Source: Natronococcus sp. CG52
Lineage (GTDB): Archaea > Halobacteriota > Halobacteria > Halobacteriales > Natrialbaceae
Reading direction: 5' to 3'
Assembly (NCBI RefSeq): GCF_023913515.1
Contig: NZ_CP099391.1
Span: 2,666,001 to 2,730,000 of the forward strand
DNA length: 64,000 bases
The position numbers were made by a program, and so were the translations under genes. The notes beneath the pieces were generated by a model. That model was not told where the DNA came from. It made no database searches and worked only from the letters and a program-made list of their open reading frames with translations. Below are positions 8,569-16,763 of the stretch, piece after piece. Position 1 is the first letter of the stretch; each line of letters begins with the position of its first letter.

Positions 8569-9525
8569 ATGACGGAGATCGGTCACAAACTCATCAGTGA
8601 AGAGCACGGCCCGAACGATCTCGCGGAGTACGGCCGACTCGCCGATCAGTCGGCGTTCGACTACGCGATGATCTCCGACCACTACCACCCCTGGACCTCG
8701 AGCCAGGGCGAGAGTCCGATGGTTTGGAACGTGATCGGTGCCATCTCGCAGGCGACCGACGACCTGCGTCTCGGCACCGGCGTCACCTGCCCGATCATGC
8801 GCGTCCATCCGGCGATCATCGCGCAGGCGGCCGCCACCGCCGGCGCGCAGTTGCCCGGTCGCTTCTTCCTCGGCGTCGGCACCGGCGAGAACCTGAGCGA
8901 GCACGTTCTCGGCGACCGGTGGCCGGAACACGCGGTCCGACTCGAGATGCTCGAGGAAGCGCTCGACGTCATCCGCACCCTCTGGGGGGGAGAGACCACG
9001 AGTTACCACGGGGAGTACTACACCGTCGAGAACGCGCGAGTGTACACGCTCCCCGACGAACTCCCGCCGATCCCCGTCGCCGCCGACGGCCCGAAGACGG
9101 CGCGCAAGGCCGGTGAAATCGGCGACGGACTCATCGCGATCGCGCCCGACGAGGACCTGGTCGAGGCGTTCGAAGACGGCGGCGGAGAGGACAAACCCCG
9201 GTACGCCGAGGTCAGCGTCTGCTACGCCGAAGACGAACGGGAGGCGATCGAAACGGCCCACGAGATCTGGCCCCAAGCGGCACTGCCCGGGGAGCTCGTG
9301 TGGGAGCTTCCGACGCCCGCCCACTTCGAGCAGGCGACCGAAGCGGTCTCCGAGGAAGACGTCGCAGAGACGGTCGTCTGTGGCTCCGACCCCGACGAAC
9401 ACCTCGAGGCGATCCGGGAGTTCGTCGACGCCGGGTTCGATCACGTCGCCGTTCACAACATCGGCTCGAACCAGGCCGAGTTCGTCGAGTTCTACGAAGG
9501 GGAGGTGTTACCGGCAGTACAGTAG
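8569..9525 (+). CDS. F420-dependent LLM-class oxidoreductase (TIGR03557-like)
   Basis: Luciferase-like (beta/alpha)8 flavin/F420 enzyme of 318 residues. It opens with IGHKLISEEHGPNDLAEYGRLAD and ISDHYHPW, the pattern of the F420-binding G6PDH-related family, and continues GTGVTCPIMRVHPAIIAQAAAT and FFLGVGTGENLSEHVLG, which line the cofactor pocket in characterised relatives. Haloarchaea make coenzyme F420, so F420 rather than FMN is likely. The substrate is unknown: glucose-6-phosphate dehydrogenase activity belongs to some mycobacterial members and should not be assumed. The gene is alone on this strand, 90 bases after the protease. Confidence 0.83.
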   Translation: MTEIGHKLISEEHGPNDLAEYGRLADQSAFDYAMISDHYHPWTSSQGESPMVWNVIGAISQATDDLRLGTGVTCPIMRVHPAIIAQAAATAGAQLPGRFFLGVGTGENLSEHVLGDRWPEHAVRLEMLEEALDVIRTLWGGETTSYHGEYYTVENARVYTLPDELPPIPVAADGPKTARKAGEIGDGLIAIAPDEDLVEAFEDGGGEDKPRYAEVSVCYAEDEREAIETAHEIWPQAALPGELVWELPTPAHFEQATEAVSEEDVAETVVCGSDPDEHLEAIREFVDAGFDHVAVHNIGSNQAEFVEFYEGEVLPAVQ

Positions 9526-9555
9526 TCGGCCGGGCGAGAGTCCGAGGGAAGCGCG

Positions 9556-9759
9556 CTACGACCTCTCGTCGGTCTCGCCTTCCGCTTCCTCCAGGTCGTC
9601 GGGTTCCTCGTCCGACCGTGGTGCGTTCTGCGTCCCGAGATCGCCGTCGCCGTCGTCCACCTCGTCGGGATCGCGGCCGACGCGCTCGAGTTCCTCTTCG
9701 ATTTCGGCTTCGCGCTCCGCCTCGTGCTCGTCGGCGCGGTCGGTGTTATCTTCGGCCAT
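9556..9759 (-). CDS. Small highly acidic hypothetical protein
   Basis: A 67-residue protein of which more than a third is Asp or Glu, with no membrane segment or recognised domain (EAEREAEIEEELERVGRDPDEVDDGDGDLG). The ATG at 9759 is chosen; a longer form from 9861 would add 34 residues of different composition that overlap the divergent secE promoter region. It is convergent with the F420 enzyme gene and divergent from secE. Function unknown; possibly a haloarchaeal low-complexity protein. Confidence 0.5.
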   Translation of the reverse strand: MAEDNTDRADEHEAEREAEIEEELERVGRDPDEVDDGDGDLGTQNAPRSDEEPDDLEEAEGETDERS

Positions 9760-9868
9760 GACACTCCCGTATTCGGGATCGAACGGCTTGGGGATCCGGC
9801 CGTCGAGTGCAACGTCGAGGTCGGTCGATCGGCGCGCGCTCGCGAACACGACAGCGGACACGAAAGAC

Positions 9869-9876
9869 AGATAAAA
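9869..9876 (+). promoter_or_regulatory. TATA box of secE-spt5
   Basis: AGATAAAAGG lies about 27 bases before the secE ATG, correct for a leaderless archaeal transcript. Confidence 0.6.
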
Positions 9877-9901
9877 GGCCCCGCGCTGTAAACAGACAAA
9901 T

Positions 9902-10087
9902 ATGGACGTTCCCTACGACCTCACCTCGTACGTGCGGGTGTTGAAGATGGCGACAACGCCGACGAGCGAAGAGTTTTTCCAGGTGTCGAAAATCGCCGGT
10001 GCAGGGATCCTGCTGGTCGGATTCCTCGGATTCCTCATCGGCGGAATCATGCTGCTGTTGACCGGTGACGCCGGTGGTGCCTTATAA
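9902..10087 (+). CDS. secE: Protein translocase subunit SecE (Sec61-gamma)
   Basis: Small essential subunit of the SecYE translocon, 61 residues. It has the typical layout: an amphipathic N-terminal helix ([27 protein letters not shown]) followed by one transmembrane helix ([21 protein letters not shown]) at the C terminus. Its stop codon overlaps the spt5 start (TAATG), so the two are translationally coupled; the secE-spt5 pair is conserved in archaea and resembles bacterial secE-nusG. Confidence 0.93.
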   Translation: MDVPYDLTSYVRVLKMATTPTSEEFFQVSKIAGAGILLVGFLGFLIGGIMLLLTGDAGGAL

Positions 10088-10524
10088 TGGGCATCTTCGC
10101 AGTCAAGACGACGGCGAGCCAGGAGCGAACCGTCGCCGACATGATCATCAACCGCGAGGAACCCGAGATCCACGCCGCGCTCGCGCCGGACTCGCTGACC
10201 TCCTACGTGATGGTCGAAGCGGAGGGCGACGCCGTCTTGAACCGCGTGCTCGAGGATATCCCGCACGCGCGTAGCATCGTCCCCGGCAAGTCGGACATCT
10301 CGGAGGTCGAGCACTTCCTCTCGCCGAAGCCGGACGTCGAGGGGATCGCAGAGGGGGACATCGTCGAACTCATCGCCGGTCCGTTCAAGGGCGAGAAGGC
10401 CCAGGTCCAGCGGATCGACGAGGGCAAGGACCAGGTGACGGTCGAGCTGTACGAGGCGACGGTTCCGATTCCGGTGACGGTTCGGGGCGACCAGATCCGC
10501 GTGTTGGATAGCGACGAACGGTAG
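10087..10524 (+). CDS. spt5: Transcription elongation factor Spt5 (NusG homologue)
   Basis: Processivity factor binding the clamp of archaeal RNA polymerase, usually with Spt4. The 145 residues consist of the NGN domain ([20 protein letters not shown] to about residue 85) and one KOW domain ([23 protein letters not shown], about 88-115), the standard archaeal length. Encoded directly after secE with a one-base overlap. The stop codon sits in the loop of a perfect 8-bp hairpin. Confidence 0.94.
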   Translation: MGIFAVKTTASQERTVADMIINREEPEIHAALAPDSLTSYVMVEAEGDAVLNRVLEDIPHARSIVPGKSDISEVEHFLSPKPDVEGIAEGDIVELIAGPFKGEKAQVQRIDEGKDQVTVELYEATVPIPVTVRGDQIRVLDSDER

Positions 10525-10593
10525 TTCGTCGAACCATGCGAACGGGCGCTATGCGCCCGTGAGCGGACAGTGACGAGCGTTAACGCGCTCGTC
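10512..10593 (+). terminator. Hairpin cluster at the end of spt5
   Basis: Three perfect inverted repeats within 82 bases: CGACGAAC/GTTCGTCG (10512-10531) whose four-base loop overlaps the spt5 TAG; ACGGGCGC/GCGCCCGT (10542-10560, loop 3); and GACGAGCG/CGCTCGTC (10572-10593, loop 6). A role in ending or protecting the secE-spt5 transcript is inferred from position; no T-run follows the stems directly. Confidence 0.5.
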
Positions 10594-10682
10594 GAGTAGT
10601 TAGGCGACGGACGACAGCGAATCACCGCCGAGCGTCGCGCCGTTTCGTCCCGGACAGCCGACGAGTCGCGTCCAGGTTTCTT

Positions 10683-10970
10683 CTACTGTCGCAGTTCCTC
10701 GGCGATTCCCCTGATATCCGCAGTCGCTTCGATCTCCTCGAGCAGCGCCTCGCGCTTCCTGACCTCCTCGGAACTGGCGCCGTACGCGCGGACGTACTCG
10801 GCACGGCTGTGCTCGGTGAAGGTGTGTCGGATCCCGAGATAACCGTCCGGGACGACGGAGCCACAGACCTTGCACTCGCGGCGTTCGTGTTCGGTCGCCT
10901 GATGGACGACGGCCGACTCGACGTCCTCGAATACCCCTCCGCAGCCGCCGATGCCGCATTCCCAAGCCAT
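10683..10970 (-). CDS. DUF7565-like small zinc-finger protein
   Basis: A 95-residue haloarchaeal protein with paired Cys/His clusters: MAWECGIGGCGGVFEDVESAVVHQATEH (CCHH, C2H2-like) followed by ECKVCGSVVPDGYLGIRHTFTEH (CxxC...HxxxxH), then a helical C terminus (EEVRKREALLEEIEATADIRGIAEEL). The start at 10970 fits the family-like MAWECG; a longer in-frame form to 11081 is not needed. Two zinc sites suggest nucleic-acid or protein binding. No operon partner is evident; it is convergent with spt5. Confidence 0.72.
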   Translation of the reverse strand: MAWECGIGGCGGVFEDVESAVVHQATEHERRECKVCGSVVPDGYLGIRHTFTEHSRAEYVRAYGASSEEVRKREALLEEIEATADIRGIAEELRQ

Positions 10971-11469
10971 TTGATAGGAGAATCGCGGGGCCGACCTAAT
11001 GGTCTTTTCGTCCGCGAGCACCGCGCCTTGAGCGGCCGGCACGACCGCCGTAGAAAGCGGAGCAGTCGCCGGGGCCGCCAAGGCAGGTCAGCCGGTCATA
11101 CTGTTCCGTTTCGTACAGCCTGAACTGCACACTCCGGGATACCGTCTCTTCTGCGGCGGAGTCAGCCCGGGGGTCGCCCGCTGTCTCGAACGTCCGCTCC
11201 TCCGCATCGCGAATTTCGTTGAACGTTCCGCTCGTTATTCCACTACCGATTCTTTGACTTCTAATAAGGTTGAAAACTTTACCGCTAGCTGGCGTATCTA
11301 TCGGAAATCTCCCGTAGAGCTAACTGTTGATCTCAATAGCGTTCTAGCCGTGAGCGCCGACGATGCGGCTACTTCTATGGTACAGTATCGCGGTGAACTG
11401 CGGGAGGATGGTGAGACAGTGCGAATCAGAATTCATAACTCGGCGCTCGCGAAAGGACCGGATATACTC
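10971..11469. other. Long intergenic region, AT-richer than its surroundings
   Basis: About 500 bases. An in-frame extension of the downstream PHP gene runs from 11254 but its codon use and composition are unlike the gene body, so I treat it as non-coding. TTCATAACT at 11432-11440 could be the PHP gene TATA box. No tRNA or known RNA motif is seen. Confidence 0.5.
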
Positions 11470-12234
11470 GTGAGTGACGGAGTGGAGGTTCGAGTCGACT
11501 GTCACGTGAAGGTTCTCAACGACGCCGTCGTCGAGCGCGCTAAACGGGTCGGACTCGACGCAATCGTTTACGCACCGCACTTTACCCGCCTCCCGGAGAT
11601 CCGGGAACGAGCGGCGGCCTACTCGAGCGACGACCTGCTGGTTATCCCCGCACGAGAGGTCTTCACCGGCTCCTGGCGGGATCGGAAACACGTCCTCGCG
11701 ATCGGACTCGAGGACCCGGTTCCGGACTTCATCCCGCTCGAGGTGGCGATGGCCGAGTTTGACCGCCAGGGTGCAGCGGTACTCGTCCCGCATCCCGAGT
11801 TCGCCACCCTGAGCCTGACGGAGGCGGATCTGCGGACGTACGCGAAGACCATCGACGCCATCGAGACCTACAATCCGAAACACTTCCCCTCTCACAACAA
11901 GCGCGCGCGAGAACTCGCGGAGCTGCTGTCGTACCCGCCGTTTACCTCCTCGTACGCACACCTGCCGAGTTCGGTCGGCGTCGCCTACACGGCCTTCGAG
12001 ACGGCGATCGAGTCCGAGGCGGACCTCGTCGACGCCCTCGTGAACCGGGTCGCCCGTCGTGTCGTCCACGACAACGGAACCAGGCGACTCCGGACGTCAG
12101 CGGGCGAACTCGCCCACCTCTGTTACGAGAACACCTGGAAGAAGGCCGATCGACTCTTTCTCTCGGGAATCGAGCCGACCCACCCCAGTCACATCGCCTA
12201 CGACGGCCGATTCGACGACGTGGCCGTGTACTAA
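11470..12234 (+). CDS. PHP-domain phosphoesterase-like protein
   Basis: Polymerase-and-histidinol-phosphatase fold protein of 254 residues, soluble. PHP motifs in order: VDCHVKVL near residue 9, YAPHFTRLPEIRERA near 38, VIPAREVF near 62, VLVPHPEF near 104, and IDAIETYNPKH near 130. The first motif reads D-C-H-V-K instead of the usual HxH, so one metal ligand seems absent or moved, as in other haloarchaeal relatives I recall. The GTG at 11470 is chosen since homologous proteins begin just before this motif. The substrate is unknown; activity as a metal-dependent phosphatase is inferred from fold. Confidence 0.78.
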   Translation: MSDGVEVRVDCHVKVLNDAVVERAKRVGLDAIVYAPHFTRLPEIRERAAAYSSDDLLVIPAREVFTGSWRDRKHVLAIGLEDPVPDFIPLEVAMAEFDRQGAAVLVPHPEFATLSLTEADLRTYAKTIDAIETYNPKHFPSHNKRARELAELLSYPPFTSSYAHLPSSVGVAYTAFETAIESEADLVDALVNRVARRVVHDNGTRRLRTSAGELAHLCYENTWKKADRLFLSGIEPTHPSHIAYDGRFDDVAVY

Positions 12235-12434
12235 CGGCACCCGCTCTCGAGCACCGGGCACGCTTCGAGGGGACGTGCCCCTCTCGAGTCCGGTCGGACA
12301 GTCCGCCGAGGCCCCCGGCGACGAAGGATGCACCAGCTCGTACGCCGAGGCCCGTATAGCAGTAGCAGGCACTACCGCCATCCCAACAGATTACGTACAA
12401 CACTCCGGCTAATACACGTTCGATAACGATTCTC

Positions 12435-13826
12435 ATGAGACAACGAGCGCTCGTCGCGATTTCGGCCGCGGTTGTACTGACCCTTCCCTGGGCCGCCGTG
12501 TGGGGAGCTACCGATCTCCTCCCCTGGCTCACAGCGACAGCCGCCCCGGGGGTGGCGTACGAAGCGCCGGCCATAGTCCGAACGCTGTCGACGCTCGGGA
12601 CGGTAATCGTGACTGGGATCGCCGTCCTCGGATCGGCGTTCCTCCTCGCGTGGGCCGCCGAAACCGCCGAGAAGGACGTGCCGCAGGCGTTCGCGATCGC
12701 GGTACTCGCGGTACTGGCAGTTGCACCCGAGTACGCGGTCGACGCCCTCTACGCCTGGAACGCGGGCCAGTTCGCGGGAACCGAACGGGGGGTCGAAGCG
12801 GGCAACCTCGCGGTCGCCAACATGACCGGCGCGAACCGAATCCTCATCGGTCTCGGGTGGGCCGGCATCGCCCTCTTTACGATCTTCCGTCGGGGAGCGG
12901 CGTCCGATCCTGCGGTCGAAACTCGCTCCGGTTTCCTCTCCGACGTCGTCGTCCTCGACCGGGAGATCGGCCTCGAGATCGTGTTCCTGCTGCTCGCGAC
13001 GATGTGGGCGTTTCTCGTCCCGCTCAACGGCGGCATCGATATCTTCGACATGCTGGTGCTGGTCGGGTTGTACGTCCTCTACATCGCGGTGATCCTCCGC
13101 GGGGAGGTCGATCACGACATGGATCACGTCGGCGTGCCGGCGTACCTGCAACAGTTCCCGAAGCGCCGTCGGGTCGCCACTGTCCTCGTTCTCTTCGCCT
13201 ACTCCGGCGCGATGATCTTCACGGCCGTCGAACCGTTCGCCCACGGTCTCGAGTATCTCGGCGAGGGGATCGGGATTCCGTCGTTCTTCATGATCCAGTG
13301 GATCGCACCGCTGGCCTCCGAAGCGCCGGAACTCATCGTCGTCGTCTACCTGGTGAACAAGGCCCGGTCGACCGCGGGGTTCAACGCGCTCATCTCGTCG
13401 AAGCTCAACCAGTGGACGCTGCTCATCGGCACGCTCGTCGTCGTCCACTCCCTCGCGCTGGGTCGGTACGGCGTGCTCGCGTTCGACTACAAGCAGATGG
13501 CCGAGATCTGGCTGACCGCCGCCCAGTCGTTCTTCGCCATCTCCCTCCTCATCAGGTTCGAAATCTCCGTCGGGGAAGCGCTGACGCTGCTCGCGCTGTT
13601 TACCTCGCAGGTCCTGTTGGAGTTTCTCATCATCCGCGATTTCGTCGCTCTTCCGGTCTCGAGTATCCAACTCCTGTTCGTATACAGCGTCATCTACGTC
13701 TTTCTCGGGACGACGCTGTTCGTGTCCCGCCGACAGTCGTTCGGCCGCCTCCTCCGGCGAACGGCGGGCACCGTGGGTTCGGCGATGCCGATCGGCCAGG
13801 GCAGGTCCCACGGCACTGATGACTGA
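12435..13826 (+). CDS. Sodium/calcium exchanger family membrane protein (CaCA superfamily)
   Basis: Integral membrane antiporter of 463 residues with two repeated halves of about five helices. The alpha-repeat signatures are visible: first AVAPEYAVDALYAWNAGQF ... GNLAVANMTGANRILIGLGW (about 95-145), second WIAPLASEAPELIVVVYLVNK (about 290-315) carrying the conserved acidic Pro-Glu pair. Between them is a polar loop with HDMDHVGVP. It probably expels Ca2+ or another cation in exchange for Na+. Variant alpha-repeat residues mean the ion is uncertain. It is monocistronic; a hairpin follows. Confidence 0.83.
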   Translation: MRQRALVAISAAVVLTLPWAAVWGATDLLPWLTATAAPGVAYEAPAIVRTLSTLGTVIVTGIAVLGSAFLLAWAAETAEKDVPQAFAIAVLAVLAVAPEYAVDALYAWNAGQFAGTERGVEAGNLAVANMTGANRILIGLGWAGIALFTIFRRGAASDPAVETRSGFLSDVVVLDREIGLEIVFLLLATMWAFLVPLNGGIDIFDMLVLVGLYVLYIAVILRGEVDHDMDHVGVPAYLQQFPKRRRVATVLVLFAYSGAMIFTAVEPFAHGLEYLGEGIGIPSFFMIQWIAPLASEAPELIVVVYLVNKARSTAGFNALISSKLNQWTLLIGTLVVVHSLALGRYGVLAFDYKQMAEIWLTAAQSFFAISLLIRFEISVGEALTLLALFTSQVLLEFLIIRDFVALPVSSIQLLFVYSVIYVFLGTTLFVSRRQSFGRLLRRTAGTVGSAMPIGQGRSHGTDD

Positions 13827-13845
13827 ACGGGCCGGTTTAGCCCGT
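13827..13845. terminator. Hairpin between convergent exchanger and Mut7-C genes
   Basis: ACGGGC (13827-13832) and GCCCGT (13840-13845) form a perfect stem with a T-rich loop immediately after the exchanger stop. Position between convergent genes suggests a bidirectional terminator. Confidence 0.4.
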
Positions 13846-13921
13846 CGATCTCGAACGCGTTCGATCGCCTCTGCGGACAGTTCGCCGCGCTCGGTACGAG
13901 CGCCGGCTGCGAGCGCGAGCG

Positions 13922-14404
13922 TTAGGTCGATCGATCGCAATCGGCTGATTCCTCGGTGGATTCGAGCCTCGAGAGCGTTCGTTCGACCCGTTCCCAGTGA
14001 CTGCCGCGCCAGAAGTGCTGGCCGCAGTCCCGGCAGCACCAGACCGCGGTTTCGGCGGCATCGGGCGCGTATTCCGGCGTCGACGCTGCGGAGTCGACCG
14101 GTTCGAGCGGGCCGTTACAGCGCCCGCAGAAGTCGGGTTCGTCCTCGAGAGAAAGCCCGATCCCGGCCGCCGAGAGCGCCGCGAGCTGGTCCTCGACGTC
14201 GCGCGACTCGAGCAGGATCGACGCCTCGGTGCGGCCCGCGAGCCGGACGTCGCGGGTGACGATCGTTCGCTCTTCTTCTCGGGCGACCGCGAGTAACTCG
14301 TCGTCGGCCTCGAGGTCGCGGTCGCCGGCGTAGACGGTGTCGTGGCCGCACATCCGCAGGTAGGCGACGAGCCCGCCGCACATGACGTCGAGGAGGAGTC
14401 GCAT
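13922..14404 (-). CDS. Mut7-C RNase-domain protein (PIN-like plus zinc ribbon)
   Basis: A 160-residue member of the Mut7-C family. The N-terminal half is PIN-like: LLLDVMCGGLVAYLRMCGHDT with the first acidic residue, then DDELLAVAREEERTIVTRDVRL with the second acidic pair. The C-terminal half is a zinc ribbon with two cysteine pairs, FCGRCNG and WCCRDCGQHFWRGSHW. The family is predicted to be a ribonuclease. It lies 25 bases downstream of polX on the same strand, so it probably belongs to the DUF5788-polX unit. Confidence 0.87.
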   Translation of the reverse strand: MRLLLDVMCGGLVAYLRMCGHDTVYAGDRDLEADDELLAVAREEERTIVTRDVRLAGRTEASILLESRDVEDQLAALSAAGIGLSLEDEPDFCGRCNGPLEPVDSAASTPEYAPDAAETAVWCCRDCGQHFWRGSHWERVERTLSRLESTEESADCDRST

Positions 14405-14429
14405 AGTGGAGAAAACGAACCGTCGAGCG

Positions 14430-16232
14430 TCAGTGCAGAAACTCGCGCAACTCCTCGAGTTCCCAGGTGTTGATCACGTCCGCGGGCTCGGCCCAGCCGC
14501 GGCGGGCGGTGTGGACGCCCCAGCGCATGTACTCGAGCGTCGCGGGTTGGTGAGCGTCGGTGTTGACCGCGATCGGCGCGCCCGCTTCGATCGCGGCCTG
14601 GACGGCGCTGCCCCAGAGGTCGAGCCGCCGGGGGTTGCTGTTGACCTCGAGCGCGGTGCCGTGTTCGGCGGCGGCCTCGCCGAGCGCGGTCGCGTCGAAC
14701 TCGAGGCCGGAGCGCTCGTTGAGCAGTCGCCCGCTCGGGTGGCCGAGGACGTCGACCGCCGGGTTCTCGACGGCCCGGAGGAGGCGGTTCGTCGCCGTCT
14801 CGGCGTCCTGACCGAGCGCGCTGTGAGGCGAGGCGACGATCACGTCGAGGGCCTCGATCACCTCGTCCCCGAGGCCGATCTCGCCGTCTGCGTCGATGTT
14901 AGCCTCGATCCCCGCGAGCACCTCGACGTCCGCGGCTGCGGCGACCTCGCGGATCGCCTCGACCTGTTCGAGGATCTCGGTGTCCGCGAGACCCATGTCG
15001 GCGACGACGCCCGGGCCCTCGGCGTGGTCGGCGACGCCGTAGTAGTCGTAGCCCATCGCCTCGGCGGCCGCGATCATCTCGTCGATCGAAGTGTTGCCGT
15101 CGGACCACTCGGTGTGACTGTGGAGGTCACCCCGGATGTCGTCGCGAGTGAGCAGATCCGGCAGGTCGCCGGTCGCCGCGGCGTCGATCTCGCCGCGGTC
15201 CGTCCGGAGTTCCGGCGGGATCCACTCGAGGCCGAGCGCCTCGTACATCCCTTCCTCCGTCTCGCCGGCGACTCGCTCGCCGACGCGTTGACTACCGTCG
15301 GACCGCTGGTCCGACGACGTTCGCGAACCGTCGGTTCCCTCACCCGCGTCGGGATCGTCGATCTCGCTTACGTCGAAGGCGCCGTACTCGTTGAGCTTCA
15401 TCCCGCGATCGATCGCGTAGTTGCGCAGCGTGACGTTGTGGTCCTTGCTCCCCGTGAAGTACTGCAGCGCGGAGCCGAACTCGTCGGGGACGACCACGCG
15501 GAGATCGACGCGGATCTCGCCGATTCGGACGCTCGCCTTCGCGGGCCCGGACTCGATCTCGTCGTCGACGGAGTCCCAGCCGACGAAGGCGTCGATCACG
15601 TTCTCCGCGTCGTTCGTCCCCACGAGCACGTCTACGTCGCCGATCGTCTCGCGCCACCGGCGGATCGAGCCGGCGACTTCGCAGCGCTCGACCGCCTCGT
15701 GGCTCTCGAGGAAGGCGAGGACGTCGTCGGCCAGCGGCCGGGCCTCGCCGAGCAACTGGCGCTGGCCGATCGTGCGGGCGAACTCGATGTTCTCGCGGAT
15801 GTTCTCCTCCGTCTTGGGACCGAATCCCTTGATCTCCTGTACCTCGCCGGCCTCTGCTGCCACCTCGAGGTCGTCCAGCGTCTGGATTCCGAGTTCCCGG
15901 TACAGCTTGCCCGCGGTTTTGGGGCCGACGCCCTCGATGCGGGTGATGTCGGCGATGTCGATCGGGAGTTCGGCGCGTAACTCTTCCAGCTCCTCGATCT
16001 CACCGGTCTCGACGTACTCGACGATCTTCGAGGCGATCGCGTCGCCGACGTGGTCGACGTTCTCGATCGCCTCGCGGTCGCCCGCCGTGACGTAATCGGC
16101 GATCGGCGTCGGATGCGCGCGGATGCTCTCGGCCGCCCGTCGGTAGGCCCGGGGCTTGTACTCGACGTCGTCGGCCTCGAGCAGGTCCGCGAACTCCTCG
16201 AAGCGACCCGCGAGTTCGGCGTTGGTCGTCAC
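14430..16232 (-). CDS. polX: Family X DNA polymerase with PHP domain (PolX)
   Basis: DNA repair polymerase of 600 residues for short-gap filling in base excision repair. Domains: helical N-terminal 8-kDa-like region with helix-hairpin-helix motifs (IEGVGPKTAGKLY near 98, IKGFGPKTEENI near 133); nucleotidyl transferase with GDVDVLVG near 200 and the third carboxylate in RVDLRVVVP near 243; a hydrophilic, probably disordered linker about 295-335; and a C-terminal PHP domain beginning GDLHSHTEWSDG near 368, with intact metal motifs, expected to give 3'-5' exonuclease activity. The start is GTG overlapping the DUF5788 stop (GTGA). Confidence 0.95.
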   Translation of the reverse strand: MTTNAELAGRFEEFADLLEADDVEYKPRAYRRAAESIRAHPTPIADYVTAGDREAIENVDHVGDAIASKIVEYVETGEIEELEELRAELPIDIADITRIEGVGPKTAGKLYRELGIQTLDDLEVAAEAGEVQEIKGFGPKTEENIRENIEFARTIGQRQLLGEARPLADDVLAFLESHEAVERCEVAGSIRRWRETIGDVDVLVGTNDAENVIDAFVGWDSVDDEIESGPAKASVRIGEIRVDLRVVVPDEFGSALQYFTGSKDHNVTLRNYAIDRGMKLNEYGAFDVSEIDDPDAGEGTDGSRTSSDQRSDGSQRVGERVAGETEEGMYEALGLEWIPPELRTDRGEIDAAATGDLPDLLTRDDIRGDLHSHTEWSDGNTSIDEMIAAAEAMGYDYYGVADHAEGPGVVADMGLADTEILEQVEAIREVAAAADVEVLAGIEANIDADGEIGLGDEVIEALDVIVASPHSALGQDAETATNRLLRAVENPAVDVLGHPSGRLLNERSGLEFDATALGEAAAEHGTALEVNSNPRRLDLWGSAVQAAIEAGAPIAVNTDAHQPATLEYMRWGVHTARRGWAEPADVINTWELEELREFLH

Positions 16233-16669
16233 GGACCCCTCCGCGCGCTGGCGCTACCTTCCTCCCCGAGCGCCTTCTTCAGGAAGGACATCCAGCGCTT
16301 CGTGTCGGCGGCCTGCTTCGCCTGCTGTTCGCGCTCGAGGTCCGTCGGGCCGAGGTTCTCGAGGGCGTTCAGCGCCCGGTCGATGCCGATGATCCCCTGG
16401 GCGAGCTCTTCGCCCTCCTCGCAGCTGATATCGTCCTCCTCGATCGCCTCGAGGCGCTCGACGCGCTCGCGTCGCAGGTTCCGTTTGGCCTGCTCGACGC
16501 GGTCGCGCTCGCCGGGCGGCACCGTTTCGCGGCGCTTGATCTCGAAGACGAACGTCCGGAGGTCGATTACCTCCCCCTGAACGGTGATCGTCTCCGGGAT
16601 GTCCGCGCCGACGGTCGCGCCCTCGCGCTCGACGCGCTCGAGCAGTTGCTTTCGCTCGTACTCTTGCAC
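16229..16669 (-). CDS. DUF5788 family protein
   Basis: A 146-residue, mostly helical, charged haloarchaeal protein (QEYERKQLLERVEREGATVG; YVxF-like region IDLRTFVFEIKRRETVPPGERDRVEQAKRNL). The GTG at 16669 is preferred to an ATG at 16696 because a minus-strand TTTTTTGA stretch lies about 28 bases upstream of it, as for leaderless genes. Its stop overlaps the polX start by four bases, so it is co-transcribed with the repair polymerase; a role linked to DNA repair is inferred only from that. Confidence 0.78.
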   Translation of the reverse strand: MQEYERKQLLERVEREGATVGADIPETITVQGEVIDLRTFVFEIKRRETVPPGERDRVEQAKRNLRRERVERLEAIEEDDISCEEGEELAQGIIGIDRALNALENLGPTDLEREQQAKQAADTKRWMSFLKKALGEEGSASARRGP

Positions 16670-16763
16670 ATACCGAACTGCGGGGCGAGACGTCAAAAAA
16701 CGTCCGTCGATTCGCTGCGGAAAACCCCAAATCCCTTAGCGATGCCACACCTATCCCCGGCCA

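Noticed and set aside
12372-14039. Minus-strand frame of 555 codons opposite the Na+/Ca2+ exchanger
   Set aside because: Highly charged shadow of a hydrophobic membrane protein gene; no family motif.
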